Shown here in pieces: positions 11,036 to 23,226 of a stretch of DNA of 64,000 bases. This stretch comes from Branchiostoma floridae (taxonomy: Eukaryota; Chordata; Leptocardii; Amphioxiformes; Branchiostomatidae). The DNA lies in the NCBI RefSeq assembly GCF_000003815.2, contig NC_049996.1, forward strand, positions 2,620,753-2,684,752, written 5' to 3'. Positions within the stretch are counted from its first letter, which is position 1; every line of letters starts with the position of its first letter. Made by a program: the position numbers and the translations under genes. Under the pieces are notes generated by a model. It made no database searches. It was not told the DNA's origin and saw nothing but the letters and a program-made list of their open reading frames with translations.

Positions 11036-11556
11036 TACACACTAGATACTTTCGTATCAAACGTATTAACTATAAAAACTATAAAATACACATGAAATAT
11101 AACCACTGCCTATAAAGAAAAGCCACCCCCAGTAATATACACAGAATCATCATGTACATGTATATCTAACGACTCGACAATTTTTTTGTTATGCACATAT
11201 CTGTGTATCACATAAATCTATGGACTTGAAATTATGCACTTTTTTAGTTACCGTATCGGTATATCAGCTAGATCTATATAGTCTAGATATTTCTGTACTT
11301 TTTTTACGTAATCGTATCTGCGTATCCCTTTAAATATAAGTCGTTTGGAATGAGTTTGCAAAAAACGCTAGTTTTGTCTTAACATGAACTCCATACCCTG
11401 CATTACTGCGTATCGACACACACTGTTAAATATTGTTGAAGGACAAATGTATCAGATTCTAGATCTGTACTTGATATAATTTGTCTTTGTTAACTCTTTT
11501 GAGAGATATGGACAATGTATCATAGACGGATGGCGATAGAGATTTGATGTACAGCT
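11036..11556. other. AT-rich gene-free stretch
   Basis: No coding region, repeat unit or RNA gene could be supported up to the tRNA start. Confidence 0.4.
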
Positions 11557-11629
11557 GGTCCCTTGGTGTAGCGGTTATCACATCTGCTTTACACGCAGAA
11601 GGTCACGAGTTCGAACCTCGTAGGGGCCA
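11557..11629 (+). tRNA. tRNA-Val (anticodon UAC)
   Basis: 73 bases folding as a full cloverleaf. Acceptor GGTCCCT pairs with AGGGGCC (one G-U); anticodon stem TCTGC/GCAGA encloses TTTACAC, giving anticodon TAC for GUA codons. The variable loop is AGGTC and the T arm ACGAG-TTCGAAC-CTCGT. The D arm and TGGTGTAGCGG A box resemble animal tRNA-Val. The discriminator is A. No intron. No strong T run follows directly; the next T run is about 7 bases downstream. Confidence 0.93.
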
Positions 11630-12145
11630 ATTCAACTTTTTGGGGGGAGGGGTGCAGTTTTTCTGTTTGTGATATCTTCCGACGCTACTTTCCGTCTTGT
11701 AAACGGCAGGGGGAGGGGTAATTGTGTTTGGGCAGGAATTAGGACGCGGTGGTGGGTAGGGGACAAGGACAGGTTTCGGTAGAGAACGTAGGGCATGGGT
11801 AATGGGGGGGGGGGGGGTGTCAGTGGATGGGCAGGGAAAAACGGCCAATGGGCAGGGAAAAACCATAACTGTACAAGGAGAACTAATAGGACACCAACTT
11901 GCCTTCCTTTCTGTTTGTTTGCTTGTGTGTATGAGATTTCTACACTTTCTATTTAGCACGGCAAACGACACCACACCCATAAACTAGCTTGATGGATGAC
12001 TAGAAACAATGCTGAAGCCGTTTTTGCTGGATTCGACATGATAACTATCAGAGTAACGTTACTTGTGATGATATCGTTTGAAGGCAAGAAAACCTTGAAA
12101 AATGTCAACCCTGACAATTGGGAATCCGACCAATCATGCACAACT

Positions 12146-12218
12146 GGTCCCTTGGTGTAGCGGTTATCACATGTGCTTTACACGCAGAAGCCCACGAGTT
12201 CGAACCTCGTGGGGCGCA
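12146..12218 (+). pseudogene. Degenerate tRNA-Val(UAC) copy
   Basis: About 90% identical to the tRNA at 11557-11629 and the same length, with the same anticodon loop TTTACAC and intact T arm. The acceptor end reads GGGGCGC, so positions 2 and 3 no longer pair with GGTCCCT, and the anticodon stem has a G-G mismatch. Flanks are alike on both sides (aca.ct before; aatt.caa.tttt after), suggesting local duplication of a slightly larger segment, followed by decay. Confidence 0.8.
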
Positions 12219-12685
12219 ATTTCAATATTTTGGAAACTTTTCGCCGTTTATTTTGGCGCCAATTTCCCATCACATCTTTGCGCAACATTTGAACAAACGA
12301 GGACGCAGTTTATCGCAAATAGAACGTGAAAGACATTTCTAGAATATATTTTTGTATTAATCATCAGCTATTCAGACACTTTTGGAGTGCAAAAGATAAG
12401 TTTTTGTGCCCTTGACTTTGTGTATGACGGACGACATGTTCCGTTACCATGGCGACCACATTCTTGGCGCCAAAAGGCGACCTGGTTAGCCGGTCGCGTG
12501 CGCCCTTGTCATTTATTTTTCTGTGACAGAATCACGAATGCTTCGAAACAGATGCAGAGCCCAAAGACCTCTGTCTAAGGTGGGCCACGGAGAGTATAGC
12601 ACTTCGCTAATGATTTCTGTCATTTTACATTATCTGTTGCGTTTATACATACGGCATTCTTCAGTGAATTCTGTTATTACCTTCA

Positions 12686-13034
12686 CAGGGCTCGAAATAC
12701 TTTTTCTGCATACCTGCACTGGTGCAGGTAACATTGAAAATTACCTGCACCAGACAAATTTCACCTGCACCGCCCTGAATTTAAGAAGTATGGATCATAC
12801 TAGAATTGTTGAGGAACCATTGCTATGTTTTCTTTTATACCTAAAAGGTGGTAACAGTCAATGCAGCTTATAACGATTCACATACACCTTCATCATAGCT
12901 ATAGGACATTCATGTATAAAGCCCAGTACATGGACCAGTGCAGGTTAGGTGCAGGTAGACACCATGGCCAGAAATACCTGCACAGCTCCAATTTTACCTG
13001 CACTAACCTGCATATGCAGGTATTTCGAGCCCTG
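12686..13034. mobile_element. hAT-like MITE with CAGGGCTCGAAATA termini
   Basis: Perfect inverted ends cagggctcgaaatac / gtatttcgagccctg enclose 349 bases. Subterminal stretches are rich in cctgcac repeats in both orientations (tacctgcactggtgcaggta near the left, tgcactaacctgcat near the right). The CAGGG start and short subterminal repeats fit non-autonomous hAT elements; a clean 8-base target duplication was not found, though both flanks carry cttca. Confidence 0.8.
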
Positions 13035-13285
13035 GCTTCACCAAGGGGAGGGTTCATTTTTTTCGATCCCGTTTGTATGTGTTGTTAGCTTCACTGAGGA
13101 AGCTATGGATGGATCCTTATGATATTTCGTAGGTAGGTAGAGTTCGGGAAAACAAAGGTCAAGTTCGATGATGCGACTTCTAGCGGATTTGTATGGTATA
13201 ACTTCCGATTTCGCTATCTCGTTCTCTAGATATCTTTTGGGACGAAAACGAATGAGTGTACCCTAGTGACCTTTTAAACTGTAAC

Positions 13286-13690
13286 GACCGATTTTGTTAG
13301 AAACTTTGAAAGAAAATAGATTACGAAGGGTTTGTCGGTTTGTTTTGAGCTTTGTAGGTTTACCACCCTAGCATATTTTGGGGAACTGCAGGGTCCGATT
13401 TTGTTCCAAGAAGGGCTTGACGGTTCGTCGTGAGATTTGTAGGTATACCACCATAGCATATCTTTTTGGAACTGCAGGGCTTGACGGTTCGTCGTCAGCT
13501 TTGTAGGTTTACCACCCTAGCAATTTGTTTGGGAACTGCAAGGGCCGATTTTGTTTGAGCCTTTAAACGGACTACAAAAGGCTTGGCGGTTTGTCATGAG
13601 CTTTGTAGGTTTACCACCATAGCATATCTTTTATGAACTGCAGGGGCCGATTTTATCTGAAACTTTGAAAGGGGATAACCCAAGAAAGGC
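13286..13690 (+). repeat. Tandem repeat of roughly 90-130 bp, about four imperfect copies
   Basis: Each copy contains gccgattttgtt, gcttggcggtttgtcgtgag, ctttgtaggtttaccaccat and agcatatctttt.gaactgcagg. Unit length varies because internal blocks are missing in the middle copies. The open frames across it are not credible genes. Confidence 0.85.
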
Positions 13691-15334
13691 TTGGTTTGGC
13701 TCAAGATCCAACCATTATTGGCTTCAGACATATGGACAGGCCTACGCCAATGTTGGCACAAACGTTCGTGCAGCACTATGACCAAGACAGGCATATCGCC
13801 AAAGCCAACAAGCACCCAACACGACACTTATCTCTTCATCGTTTTCACCTATAAGCCACAAAGGTGACAAGAATACACGTCAAAAATTTTAAGTAGAAAC
13901 ACTAGACTAAACACTGTGTCATCCCACGTTCTTGGTAGTACCTCCTCATCAGGTATAGAATTCCCACTACTGTGTAACCTATGGGGTCTTATCTGAGAGG
14001 AGGGTGCTCTCGGTCCCAGAGTCCCATGCGGCTCAGTGTGTGCAGAAGTTGTTGGTGTCGTCTGCACGGTGTTGGTGTCTTCTCCCGCCGATTCTTCAAG
14101 GTACTTATTCCAGCCGTACAACTGACTCTACGTAAGCTGACCGAAAATTGAACGTCGCAAACAAGAAAAGGTGGGTGATTTTAGTACCTGTAACTCTTTC
14201 TCTGTCAACTTGTGTCAAGTTAGCCAAGTTCGCAAACTGAGTACGAGGCATAAGAGGCCTGTGGTACGGTATAGCCTTTAGAGTGTGCTCCGGAAAGTTG
14301 TGTTAAAAGAGCGATAGATATATACACCAATATATCATGAGGAAAAGTGGTATGATTTGATTGGCGTTTTATTAGGACTGTGTGCTTCTTTGAAAAGATT
14401 TTTGGACCCGCCAAAACTGAAGGAAAAGTTAGTTATGGAGGACGCACACGTCCCTACTGTTGAGGTTCAGTTAAAGTCGCTATCTGCGTAGTAAATTTCC
14501 AGTCCAACCGTTTGAGACCATTTAAAGATCCCTGTGCGCCAATTAAATAGTGCCCTCCCAGTCTACATACAGGTCCCTAAGAATATATGGTTGTAACTTA
14601 TTCCGTAAATGGGATCTGTCCGACTTGAACGCCAGTTGCGGCGTTTTTCTAATAAAGACAAGTAGCGCAGAGATTATCGGCGAATGAGGACCGATATCTT
14701 GGGCGCTGTGGGGTTTTTAACGGCACGTTTAGTGTAATGGTAGCCAGGCTGTGATAGGGGGAACGAACTGTATGTCACAGGTGCGGTCCAGCTTTGCCCT
14801 GCCACGCGTTGTGCCTGAAACCAGTCCAAATAGATGGTATGACATCACTGCACTTATCCTATTGTGTGTCAGGTAGTGGTAGGTACTGGTACAACGTATT
14901 GGTACAAAACTTTTTTCTTCTTGTTTGACCTGTCCAGAAAAAAAACGAACCTAAAAATTCAGTGGACCGGATGTTGAACCGATTAGAAAATGAACAGATT
15001 ATACCGGCAGGCGTTCACGTGTTTTGAGGTTTACAGGTCCAAGAAAATAACAAGAGCGAAGTAGAGGAGAGTTGACAGTCAATTTTACCAAGTTTCTATA
15101 GTTTAACTTGGTCTGACTTAACAAAGGCAGTTGGCGTTGTTTACATGAAGGTATGATACTCCACCGAACAGATTCCTAGGCATTTGTAGCGAAATGGGTC
15201 ACTGTTTTGAATATCGCCCATTCAAAAGTTTTCACAAATAATAAGATCCAGGTTCAGATCCGGACCTGATTTCCCTGGATCTGGACCGTACCTGTACCTG
15301 AATTTCATTACCGGTACCCACCCCTAGTGACAGG
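13691..15334. other. Gene-free stretch
   Basis: No exon, RNA gene or long repeat is supported. The weak tRNA-like A-box motif at about 14730 (gtttagtgtaatggtagcc) has no matching T arm. Confidence 0.45.
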
Positions 15335-15750
15335 TATTGTCGTGGCACGGTGGGCCTTGTAGTTCGGCATCTTGACTCAGAACCTGGAAGTCCTATTATA
15401 TAAAATTCGAATCCTTGACAGATTCCTATGTTGCATCCCTTGGGAAAAGCAATTTACAACTATGTTTTTCTTTGCGTAACTCAGGTGTAAATGAGTACAT
15501 ATAGTTTCAGTTATATTAGGGACGTCCTTCGGATAGGGCGTTAATTGGAGGCCCCTTGTTTAAGGACAGCCACACCTCAAACACTTTAAAGGACCGACTG
15601 CGCTTATCAGAAAGAGTAGGAGTCCAGCCTAGTGTGAGTGGATCAAATACATCTGTCCGGATACGGAGCTTGTGTTGTTCAGTACAAACCTGGTGTGTGA
15701 ATATAATACACCATGAGGCGGTTAATCGGGTATGCAAAAGAAATAAGTTA
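15335..15750 (+). mobile_element. tRNA-derived SINE, long copy
   Basis: A decayed tRNA-like head (tggcacggtgggccttgtag, B-box remnant aaattcgaatcc) leads into the body shared with the other copies: cccttgggaaaagca, aactcaggtgtaaatgagta, gggacgtcc..ggatagggcg, and the tail caccatgaggcggttaatcg. Other copies: 8107-8365 (-), 24025-24325 (+), 35775-36085 (-), 51271-51731 (+). Confidence 0.8.
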
Positions 15751-16416
15751 TGACTACAGACAACAGTATTTTGTAGGTGTTACGTTCTAAAAAAATTACA
15801 TTTGCAGTGAAATCTTTACTATTATCATACAAGTAGACTTGCCACTGTATATGAACGCTTGAGATTTCATAAGGGATGCTGAAATTATCATCTTATGTCT
15901 CAAATACTAGAATTTCTCATTTTCAAGTGCAAGCGTTTCGGACAAGAGTAAGCATGTGGCAATGTTAACAAATTGTTCCAATACTAAGAAAGAGCTACTG
16001 AAAGTTGGCGAGTCTAAGACACAATGTGGTAGCTAGCTAGTGCGACACATGTTCAAAGGTAACTATATTTTATCCATCGTATAGTATAGTTTATAGGTAA
16101 GGTTTTGCCTGTGGTGGTCACTTCTATCCAATCTGTTACAATTCCATCTACGTTAGGGCCTTCTACTATACTTTCACGGTCTTTTACTTTTGTTTATCAA
16201 TATTTACGTCTCAAATTTTTGCCTGAATTCCCCCAGAGAGATAGGTTTATTTCCCTTTCCCTTTCTCTCACTCTGCCAAGACGCTGAAACGAGCTAGAGA
16301 AAGTTCCTAAGACGTCTTGGCTCGTTATCAAGAACATGTGTCTCAGAGCAAAGGTTGAAGTGGCAGTGGACTTAGAAAAGGAAAGGGATGTTTATATGCG
16401 TGTTGCACTCTCGTGT
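15751..16416. other. Gene-free stretch
   Basis: Nothing recognised beyond short simple-sequence tracts. Confidence 0.4.
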
Positions 16417-16951
16417 AAGGCCACAGCAAGTAAATTTTATGGATGACATCCTCTGCAGACGGCAAAAATAGTGCGATAGGGCGAAAAAAAAACGACGGGT
16501 GAAAAAATAACAAGATGGCTACTTTTTCAAAAATAGGCACCATAAAGTTGTGATGACTGTTGTAAAAAGAATTTAAGGGACAAAACATGGTATCAGAACC
16601 AACAAGGCATTCGTTCCTGTATCTAAGACGTGTACTGGTGTGGTAAAAGTGACACTAGTGTGGTAGAGTGGCACCACCAACAAAGTTGGTAACCACACTC
16701 ATGGCTTCCATATTTATGTCACTTTTACAACTATCCAATAAGTTTCATTTCTACAACTACAGTCCTGGGTACCTCGCAAGTGTCAATTCTACAAGTACAA
16801 ATATTAGACTACAACACAATATATTTGCTCATTTTGACCATTTGACAATTCCTAGAAAAGAAGAAAATTCTTGTTTTTTTCTCCTCTGAAATCAGGCGAA
16901 AATTAATGCGCGCGCTGATGTCATCCATAAAATTTACTTGCTGTGGCCTAA
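16417..16951. mobile_element. MITE with GGCCACAGCAAGTAAATTTT termini, 535 bp copy
   Basis: Inverted ends of about 33 bases: ggccacagcaagtaaatttt then atggatgacatc, mirrored at 16915-16949. The interior has word-like repeats of cacttttacaac and tggtatca, shared with the 391-base copy at 38844-39234. A related pair with a different outer end is at 31236-31624, and a single end is at 21260-21310. Confidence 0.85.
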
Positions 16952-18204
16952 CCTCGTTGAAGGGTAGGCCGGGATATATGATTGTTGACATGGCGCGGTG
17001 GATACAGGAATGCGGTAACGACGATCTGGGATCGGGATATTTGAAGTATTGTTTGATGTTCGCGGTTAATGATGACCCACTTGGGATAACGATTTCTATA
17101 TTTGTACAGGACATTTTTTTTAAATGTAGGCCATTTTGCGACACTGATTGTGAGCTGGGCTATATCGTGTTCTCGTATTTTTCTGATGCAATAAATGTTT
17201 TCAAAAAAGCCATATCGATAGTACAGTATAGTATATGGAGTTGAGGTCTAGGCAATTTTGTCCAATATTGGGTGCACGTTTTTTCGTCACTGATTTTTTC
17301 ACTAATTTATGTATATTCAGGATACTATATCTACATAAATGTTGTGTAACTTCATATTCAATGTATTGTCACGAAAGAAAGTAGAAATGTCGTTATTAGC
17401 ATGCCCATAAATAGATGCCTTTTTTTTCCATGAAACGCCTTGCAGAACTCTTCCTTGCAGAATGATGCCCCAATTGATTAAACTATCTTTCCAGCCTAAT
17501 TACAAACCTAATACCTAATGAAGCCTGACCGAAATACAACTAATAAGCCAAGAAATGTGGTCTGGTAGTCAGTGGCTGAGAGCTGTTGACAGACATGCAA
17601 CATGCCTGGCTGCTTTCCGATCTTCAGTTTGACCAAAAACATCTCACCGTCAATGTAAACAGTGCTAGGTCACTGCGCCAGGCGTGTTGGAGATGTGTGT
17701 GTGTGTGGAGTTGAGTTGATATACTGTATGTACGGAAGTAAAGCGCCGACGGACTTTGGAACGCATAGAGCTTTGAAATCAAACAGAGCTCCGGAACACA
17801 TAGAGTTTTTGAATGGGACTTTGTAATACGTAGAGCTTTTAAATGGAAATTTTGGAACGCATTTATATAGAGAGCTTTTAAATATCTTTTTTTTCAGTAT
17901 AGACTTACTGAATAGAACTCCCATCATTCTGCAAGGAAGATAGAAGCGTTTCATTGAAAGAATGCAACGTATGAGCATACTGTACTATCATCCAATTGCA
18001 GATCGAATTTTCCGACTTCGTCAGAAATAATGACCCACTCACTTCCGCCACGTGACTCAACTGAAACATGAAGTCAGGGGTGTTCTGACGACTTACAAAA
18101 GTAAATTGGGGATACTATTAAGCATCCACAATTCATATATCATAGTATATGAAAACTATATAAGTTCACATACCTAACACAATACAGATACAAGAAGGTC
18201 ACAC
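16952..18204. other. Gene-poor stretch with a loose inverted repeat
   Basis: Sequence around 17430-17475 (cttccttgcagaatgatg) recurs inverted at 17922-17945 (catcattctgcaaggaag), so 17425-17965 may be another foldback element. No gene supported. Confidence 0.5.
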
Positions 18205-18372
18205 ACTGGGGGGGGGGGTTGACCTTGACCATCGTCTTCAACGCCTACCCGCATAGAAATATAATTTCAATCCATCCCCAGGTTCTAAAGTTATGCTGAC
18301 TACAAATATACGGAAACTCAAACACGGACACACTGACAAAAAAACAATACCTCCAATTTTTAGGGAGGTAAC
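18205..18372 (+). mobile_element. Dispersed repeat, gaccttgacc / acctcc palindrome family
   Basis: Contains ggggttgaccttgacc, cctaccc, aatccatccc.aggttct, gttatgctgactacaaa, acggaaactcaaacac and ends in tacctccaatttttagggaggtaac. The same ordered words occur at 9660-9830 and partly at 6725-6810 and 40130-40262. No coding potential. Confidence 0.75.
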
Positions 18373-19964
18373 AGTTTTCAGAATGCCTTCTTAATTAAAG
18401 GCGTATTGAAAGTATTCTACTTGTTGAAATCTTGCGCGCACAGCATGCAAGGAAAATTAAACCTTCCGCATGGGTTACAAGAACAGCAGCTCTTCATACC
18501 GAGCAACTTAAACGGTCGAAAGAGTCTTGTTTTCGTAGGTGTTTCGAGTGAAACTCGGTCAACTGATTAGCAGAGGGGTCGGAATTTCGACACAGATTGA
18601 CAGGGAGGTATCCGAGGGGGTTATTTTGATACTTTTGACCCAAACACGTGCCGGGGACCTTAGCGCCCTCCAGGCAAATGGTTGCCCACCATGTGTTGTA
18701 GAGTCAGACCACGGTTCAGGGGCCGGTAGAGAATGTAGGACACGTTTTTGAGGACCATTGGGTCTTATTTGTCTGCGCTACTTCTCTGACCCACTCAGTG
18801 TATGCTTGTTCTGTACCTAACCATAGACTACATGTACATAATCACATATAGGAGTATAAGTCTAACTTTTGCCTGTGCGCGCGCGAGCGCGTGTGTTTAT
18901 GAGTGTGAGTGAGTCTGTGAGTCTGTGTGTTTTTGTGTTGTTTGTGTGTGTATCTGTATGTGTCTGTGTGTGTTTATGTGACTGTGTTTCTGGGTATATT
19001 TGTGGTTATCATAGCTTGGGAATCTCTGAAGGGATTGTAATGATATTTTGTTTGTGGCTAGGTGTTGGGAAGACGAAGGTCAAGATCGATTTTCAGCCCC
19101 CTGGAGTGTGACCTTGGTACCGCAGCGGAACGTCTCGTTTTGTATTTTTTGTATTAGACATGTTGTAGTCTTGATCTTTTAGTGACAGATAGCTTTTGAT
19201 ACAAGAAAGAACTGGTGTAGGTTATATCAGCTTGCACAAGAACTGCGGGGGCGTTTTTTCATAACAAATATGCTCTTAGGAGACAGTGGATTGAATATAT
19301 GTCAATCAATGATGAAATACAGAATTTTTTTTATTGCTGCTGTGCATTCACCACCACAAAAGCCAAATTTTTAAATGATAAACATATTGTTTGGAAGTAC
19401 ATACAGAATATGGTTCTTCTGCATTATTTCAGAGTGCTTCTTCCGACGATTTGTAAAGACAACTATTCAAAAGAACGCACCGATTTCCTATGTATCCCAT
19501 CATGGCCATGTAACTTTATTTTAAGGGAAATGTAACTTTTTGCCTGGTAACAATTTAGAATTACTACCTCCCGAGGTGATCTGCTCTTAACCGTTTTTCA
19601 ACGAGACCGTTCAAAAACCATTGGGCCATAATTGAAGCCAGTGTACCTTGCCCTAAGGCCTAGCCAAAAAAATGTTCTGTTTCTGATTTCGGCCCTTAAA
19701 ACAATTGTCGGTGGGGATTCTTTTTCTCAACAAATACTGCTTAACAATGTAAAGCTGAAATGTATCATGAGGACACTAATATTTTCAATATCATATTCCA
19801 ACTACACAGACATATATTGTACAAGTACAGTTTTCTATGTCAACAGAAATAATGATAATGTTGGAAAATGTTTCTTTAACATTTCTTAGGTGACAGAAAA
19901 TTATATTTATAAATCCTTTCCCAGCGATAGCACTCGGCAGACTTTCCTAGGGTCTATTTTAACT
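18373..19964. other. Gene-free stretch with GT-rich tract
   Basis: 18875-19000 is a GT-rich imperfect microsatellite followed by the reverse-type dispersed repeat (agaaggtcaagatcgat). The remainder is AT-rich with no supported exon. Confidence 0.5.
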
Positions 19965-20222
19965 TGCTTGTCTCTACCAGACTCCGGTCTGACCGAGAGG
20001 CCAGGGATCCAGACTTCGGTCAAGTTAGGAATAAAAGCCTAGTAGTAGGCAAAATGGTAGGAGTTAATTGGCCTAGGAGTGAACTGACCGGCCAGCGGAT
20101 AGCTGGATAGACTGCAAAAGACTGACAGAAATCTCATGGCAACTTATTTGTCCCTATTTGGCCAATTTCTTCAGTCTCTTTTCGGTCATCCAGCTGACAC
20201 GTCTGCTTTATAGAGACTAGGG
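19965..20222 (-). mobile_element. Uninterrupted copy of the GTCTCTA..TAGAGAC MITE
   Basis: Ends gtctctaccag and ttatagagac are inverted. In reverse it matches 4232-4316 plus 5483-5640. It gives the pre-insertion structure into which the LINE at 4317 jumped. About 258 bases, no coding capacity. Confidence 0.85.
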
Positions 20223-20628
20223 TTTGTCGGGTAACTGAAAACATAACATGTTTTTCTCAGGCCTTAGCAGTTGTTCTAAATTGATTGTAATTCACAGACG
20301 TCTGGAAGCAAAATGGGGAGAATGCAATACGTAAGTCTTCCGACCCCTGAATCTGTGAATGTCAGACGACGTTGGCGGATTTCATGGCCGTCCGCGCCTC
20401 TTTGGCTACCACATAGATTGTGCAGATTGTCTCTTAAACTTTGAGAACTACATGCAGTATTTGATGCTAGTGAATAAAAAAACCGGCAAGAACAGAACAA
20501 CAAAGATAAAATCTACGGCATTTACCTATCTGTGCCAAGAGCTATGTACCGTTGAAGTCCCGCTGCAGTACTGCTATGAGGCCCATTATTTAATTTGTAC
20601 CGAGCCGCTTTGGGGATTTTGCTGTCCT

Positions 20629-20629
20629 C

Positions 20630-20686
<57 letters not shown>

Positions 20687-20747
20687 CGCACACACACACA
20701 CACACACACACACATGCACACACACCACACAGACACACACACACATG

Positions 20748-20781
<34 letters not shown>

Positions 20782-20802
20782 CATGCACACACACACACAC
20801 AT

Positions 20803-20835
<33 letters not shown>

Positions 20836-20883
20836 ACACACACACACACACACACGCACACACACACACCACACACACACACA
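20629..20883. repeat. (CA)n microsatellite
   Basis: Long CA array with occasional tgc/g interruptions and cacacacc steps. All six frames read as low-complexity TH/HT or CV strings and are not genes. Confidence 0.97.
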
Positions 20884-22265
20884 GCCAGATAGATACACAG
20901 GCAGTCAAGCACGCAAATGACACGGAAATATAACCTTCCTACCAATAGTAACCAAACACATGCATACGGCATTATCTAATTCAGTGCCTGATGATCAGTG
21001 GGTGTTAGATAGTAATGGTTTCTATTATCAGATATCCTCAGCTGTTATTGCTTGTTATCTATACGTAATATACAAGGAAGTCTGGATAGTTTCAAACCAT
21101 GGAATGGCTATCATTAGTGGTCTTCACATACAGAACATTCGATTAGACATAATTGTGTATATCATTGACTTGAGCTACTTTCCGTGTGTCCTAATGCGAA
21201 TACAGTCATATTCTGTGTATGTAGGCATTGGCGTAGGCCTTGCCAATGTTGTGCCCCGACTAGGCCATGTTGATTTGATTATATGGCCATGGATGACATC
21301 ATCTGCAAACATTAAAATTGATGCAAGCGTGCGGAAAAAGTTTGGTCCCCCGAAAAGTTGCCTTCATTTTGAAATCTTAGTGGTTAGGAAAGTTGACAAT
21401 AGATTCTCAATTTTTGTTCTTTCAAATTTTTCCCTGTGACCTTGGAAAGGACGTTGGCGTTCTATTACCGTACATTAATATGTGTTTCCGATATATTTTC
21501 TATTTAGAGCTGCGCGGCATATATTTTGCAACTGCTCTGTACAATTTACCCATTTAATCAAATTAACATCAAGTTTTTATTTAGCATCGCCCCTCATGAC
21601 ATTAGTTTTGTAACTTTTGTCAGGCCTTGTCAGACACAATGTGTTTAGCCATTGGCTGAGCTTACTGGATTTGATTTAAGTACTACTTTTTTAATGTACG
21701 CGAGACTAGTGGTTACTTTATCGTATAGTGTGATGTAGCATGAATATTTTAGTTCCTAAAATTGATATCTATCGGAAAATAAGAAAAGTTTTATTGCAAA
21801 CTTTTACTGCAAATACATGCCCATGGGGCTAATACACTCTATTGTAGAGTTTTGAACTCCTTTAAGTACAACACAACTCTGCCATGTCTCACGGATGTTA
21901 TTTGACAGACCTTCTCCTCACCTCCGTTGTAACAAGCGTTTACATGGAGGTCCCACATGGGGAGTGTCTGACAACACTGAGGGTGTCACAGCTACACACA
22001 AAACACAAAACAACACGAGATACTGACCAGGCCACAAGGGACTAGTCTTACTGGTGTTTTTTTCCAAATCTTTCCAAATATGTTTTATTTGTTTAAAGAC
22101 GAAAGACATTAGAGCAATGTGTCATTGTTTGGCTAAGATAAGATTTGTGGTTATCAACTTGAAACGATCATGGAAAAAAACACACGATTTTTGGCCGCAA
22201 ACTTTACCTAATACCTAAAGAATACAATACGCAAATCATGCGAATTTGAATATACGCTCAAATGT
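20884..22265. other. Gene-free stretch with one MITE end
   Basis: 21260-21310 (ggccatgttgatttgattat then atggatgacatc) is an end of the family at 31236-31624. No supported exon. Confidence 0.5.
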
Positions 22266-23226
22266 AAACAGGGCCTTAAAGGTGAGTTCACAAGTGCGTA
22301 TATATTCAAGTCCGTATGAGGTCCGTATAGAAGTCTTAGCCTCTACCGGGCTCCATAGGTTGCTGGAAAAATAGTAGAAATTGGACAAATATAGACAGAT
22401 AACATGCCAGACGAGTTAGCTGGGCATCAAACCATACTCCTTTGGCATGTTATTTGTCTAGATTTGTCCAATTTCTACTATTTTTCCAGTGACCTGTGGA
22501 GCCTAGTAGAGGCTAAGTCTTCCATACGGACCTCATAAGGACTTGAATTTATACGCCCCTGACACGTGTGAACAGGGCCTAACATGATTAAGATTTGGCA
22601 GCCCTAACTAGGAATGTCCGGAGAACCAGACAGATAGGCGAGCTGACACGGGAAAACTTGCCAAGTTTGAAAGAAGGGACCAACGGCCTGTGGAGCCTGG
22701 TAGAGGCTAGGACTTCCATACGGACCTCATAAGGACTTGAATTTATACGCCCCTGACACGTGTAAACAGGGCCTAACTTGATTAAGTTTTGGCAGCCCGT
22801 ACAGAGAATGTCCGAAGAACCAGACAGATAGGCGAGCCGACACGGGAAAACTTGCCAAGTTTGAGAGACGGGACCGCAGCCAAACGAGACGAGTCATTTC
22901 CTTCTAGTTATGTCCAGACGCCGCTAAAAAAACTGGCTCCAGCAAAAACAAGCACAAGACGTTTTAAATCCAACCCCAATTTAAAACAAATCAGGCAATT
23001 TAGGTGGCATCTCACTGCACTTGGGGCACCAGTCCGGCACTGCGGGGTTCGAAAGATTACGAATTTCTGAGAAAGGTTGCCAAGTTTGAAAAACGGGAAC
23101 GCAGCCAAACGAGACGAGTCATTTCCTTCTAGTTATCCAGACGCCGCTAAAAGTGCACCAGCAGAAACAAGCACAGGACTTTCTGATCCATCCCCAATTT
23201 AAAACAAATCAGGCAATCATTTAGGT
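22266..23226. mobile_element. Composite foldback and tandem-duplication region
   Basis: 22266-22580 is a long palindrome: the left arm (caagtccgtatgaggtccgt, agtagaaattggacaaat) is mirrored by the right arm (atttgtccaatttctactat, acggacctcataaggacttg). The right outer part then repeats directly at 22688-22770 and, diverged, at 23580-23660. A neighbouring unit (ggcagccc..agaatgtccg, accagacagataggcgag) is present at about 22600 and 22790, and another (aacgagacgagtcatttcct, cagacgccgctaaa) at 22880 and 23110. At 23000-23068 a single end of the 34837-35090 MITE is inserted. Confidence 0.8.

Noticed and set aside
14718-14820. Possible tRNA (agtgtaatggtagcc)
   Set aside because: Only an A-box-like string; no T arm and no pairing acceptor.
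20359-20973. Open frames of 100-180 residues on both strands around the CA array
   Set aside because: Nearly all their length is dinucleotide repeat; the unique N-terminal part matches nothing I know and has no splice context.
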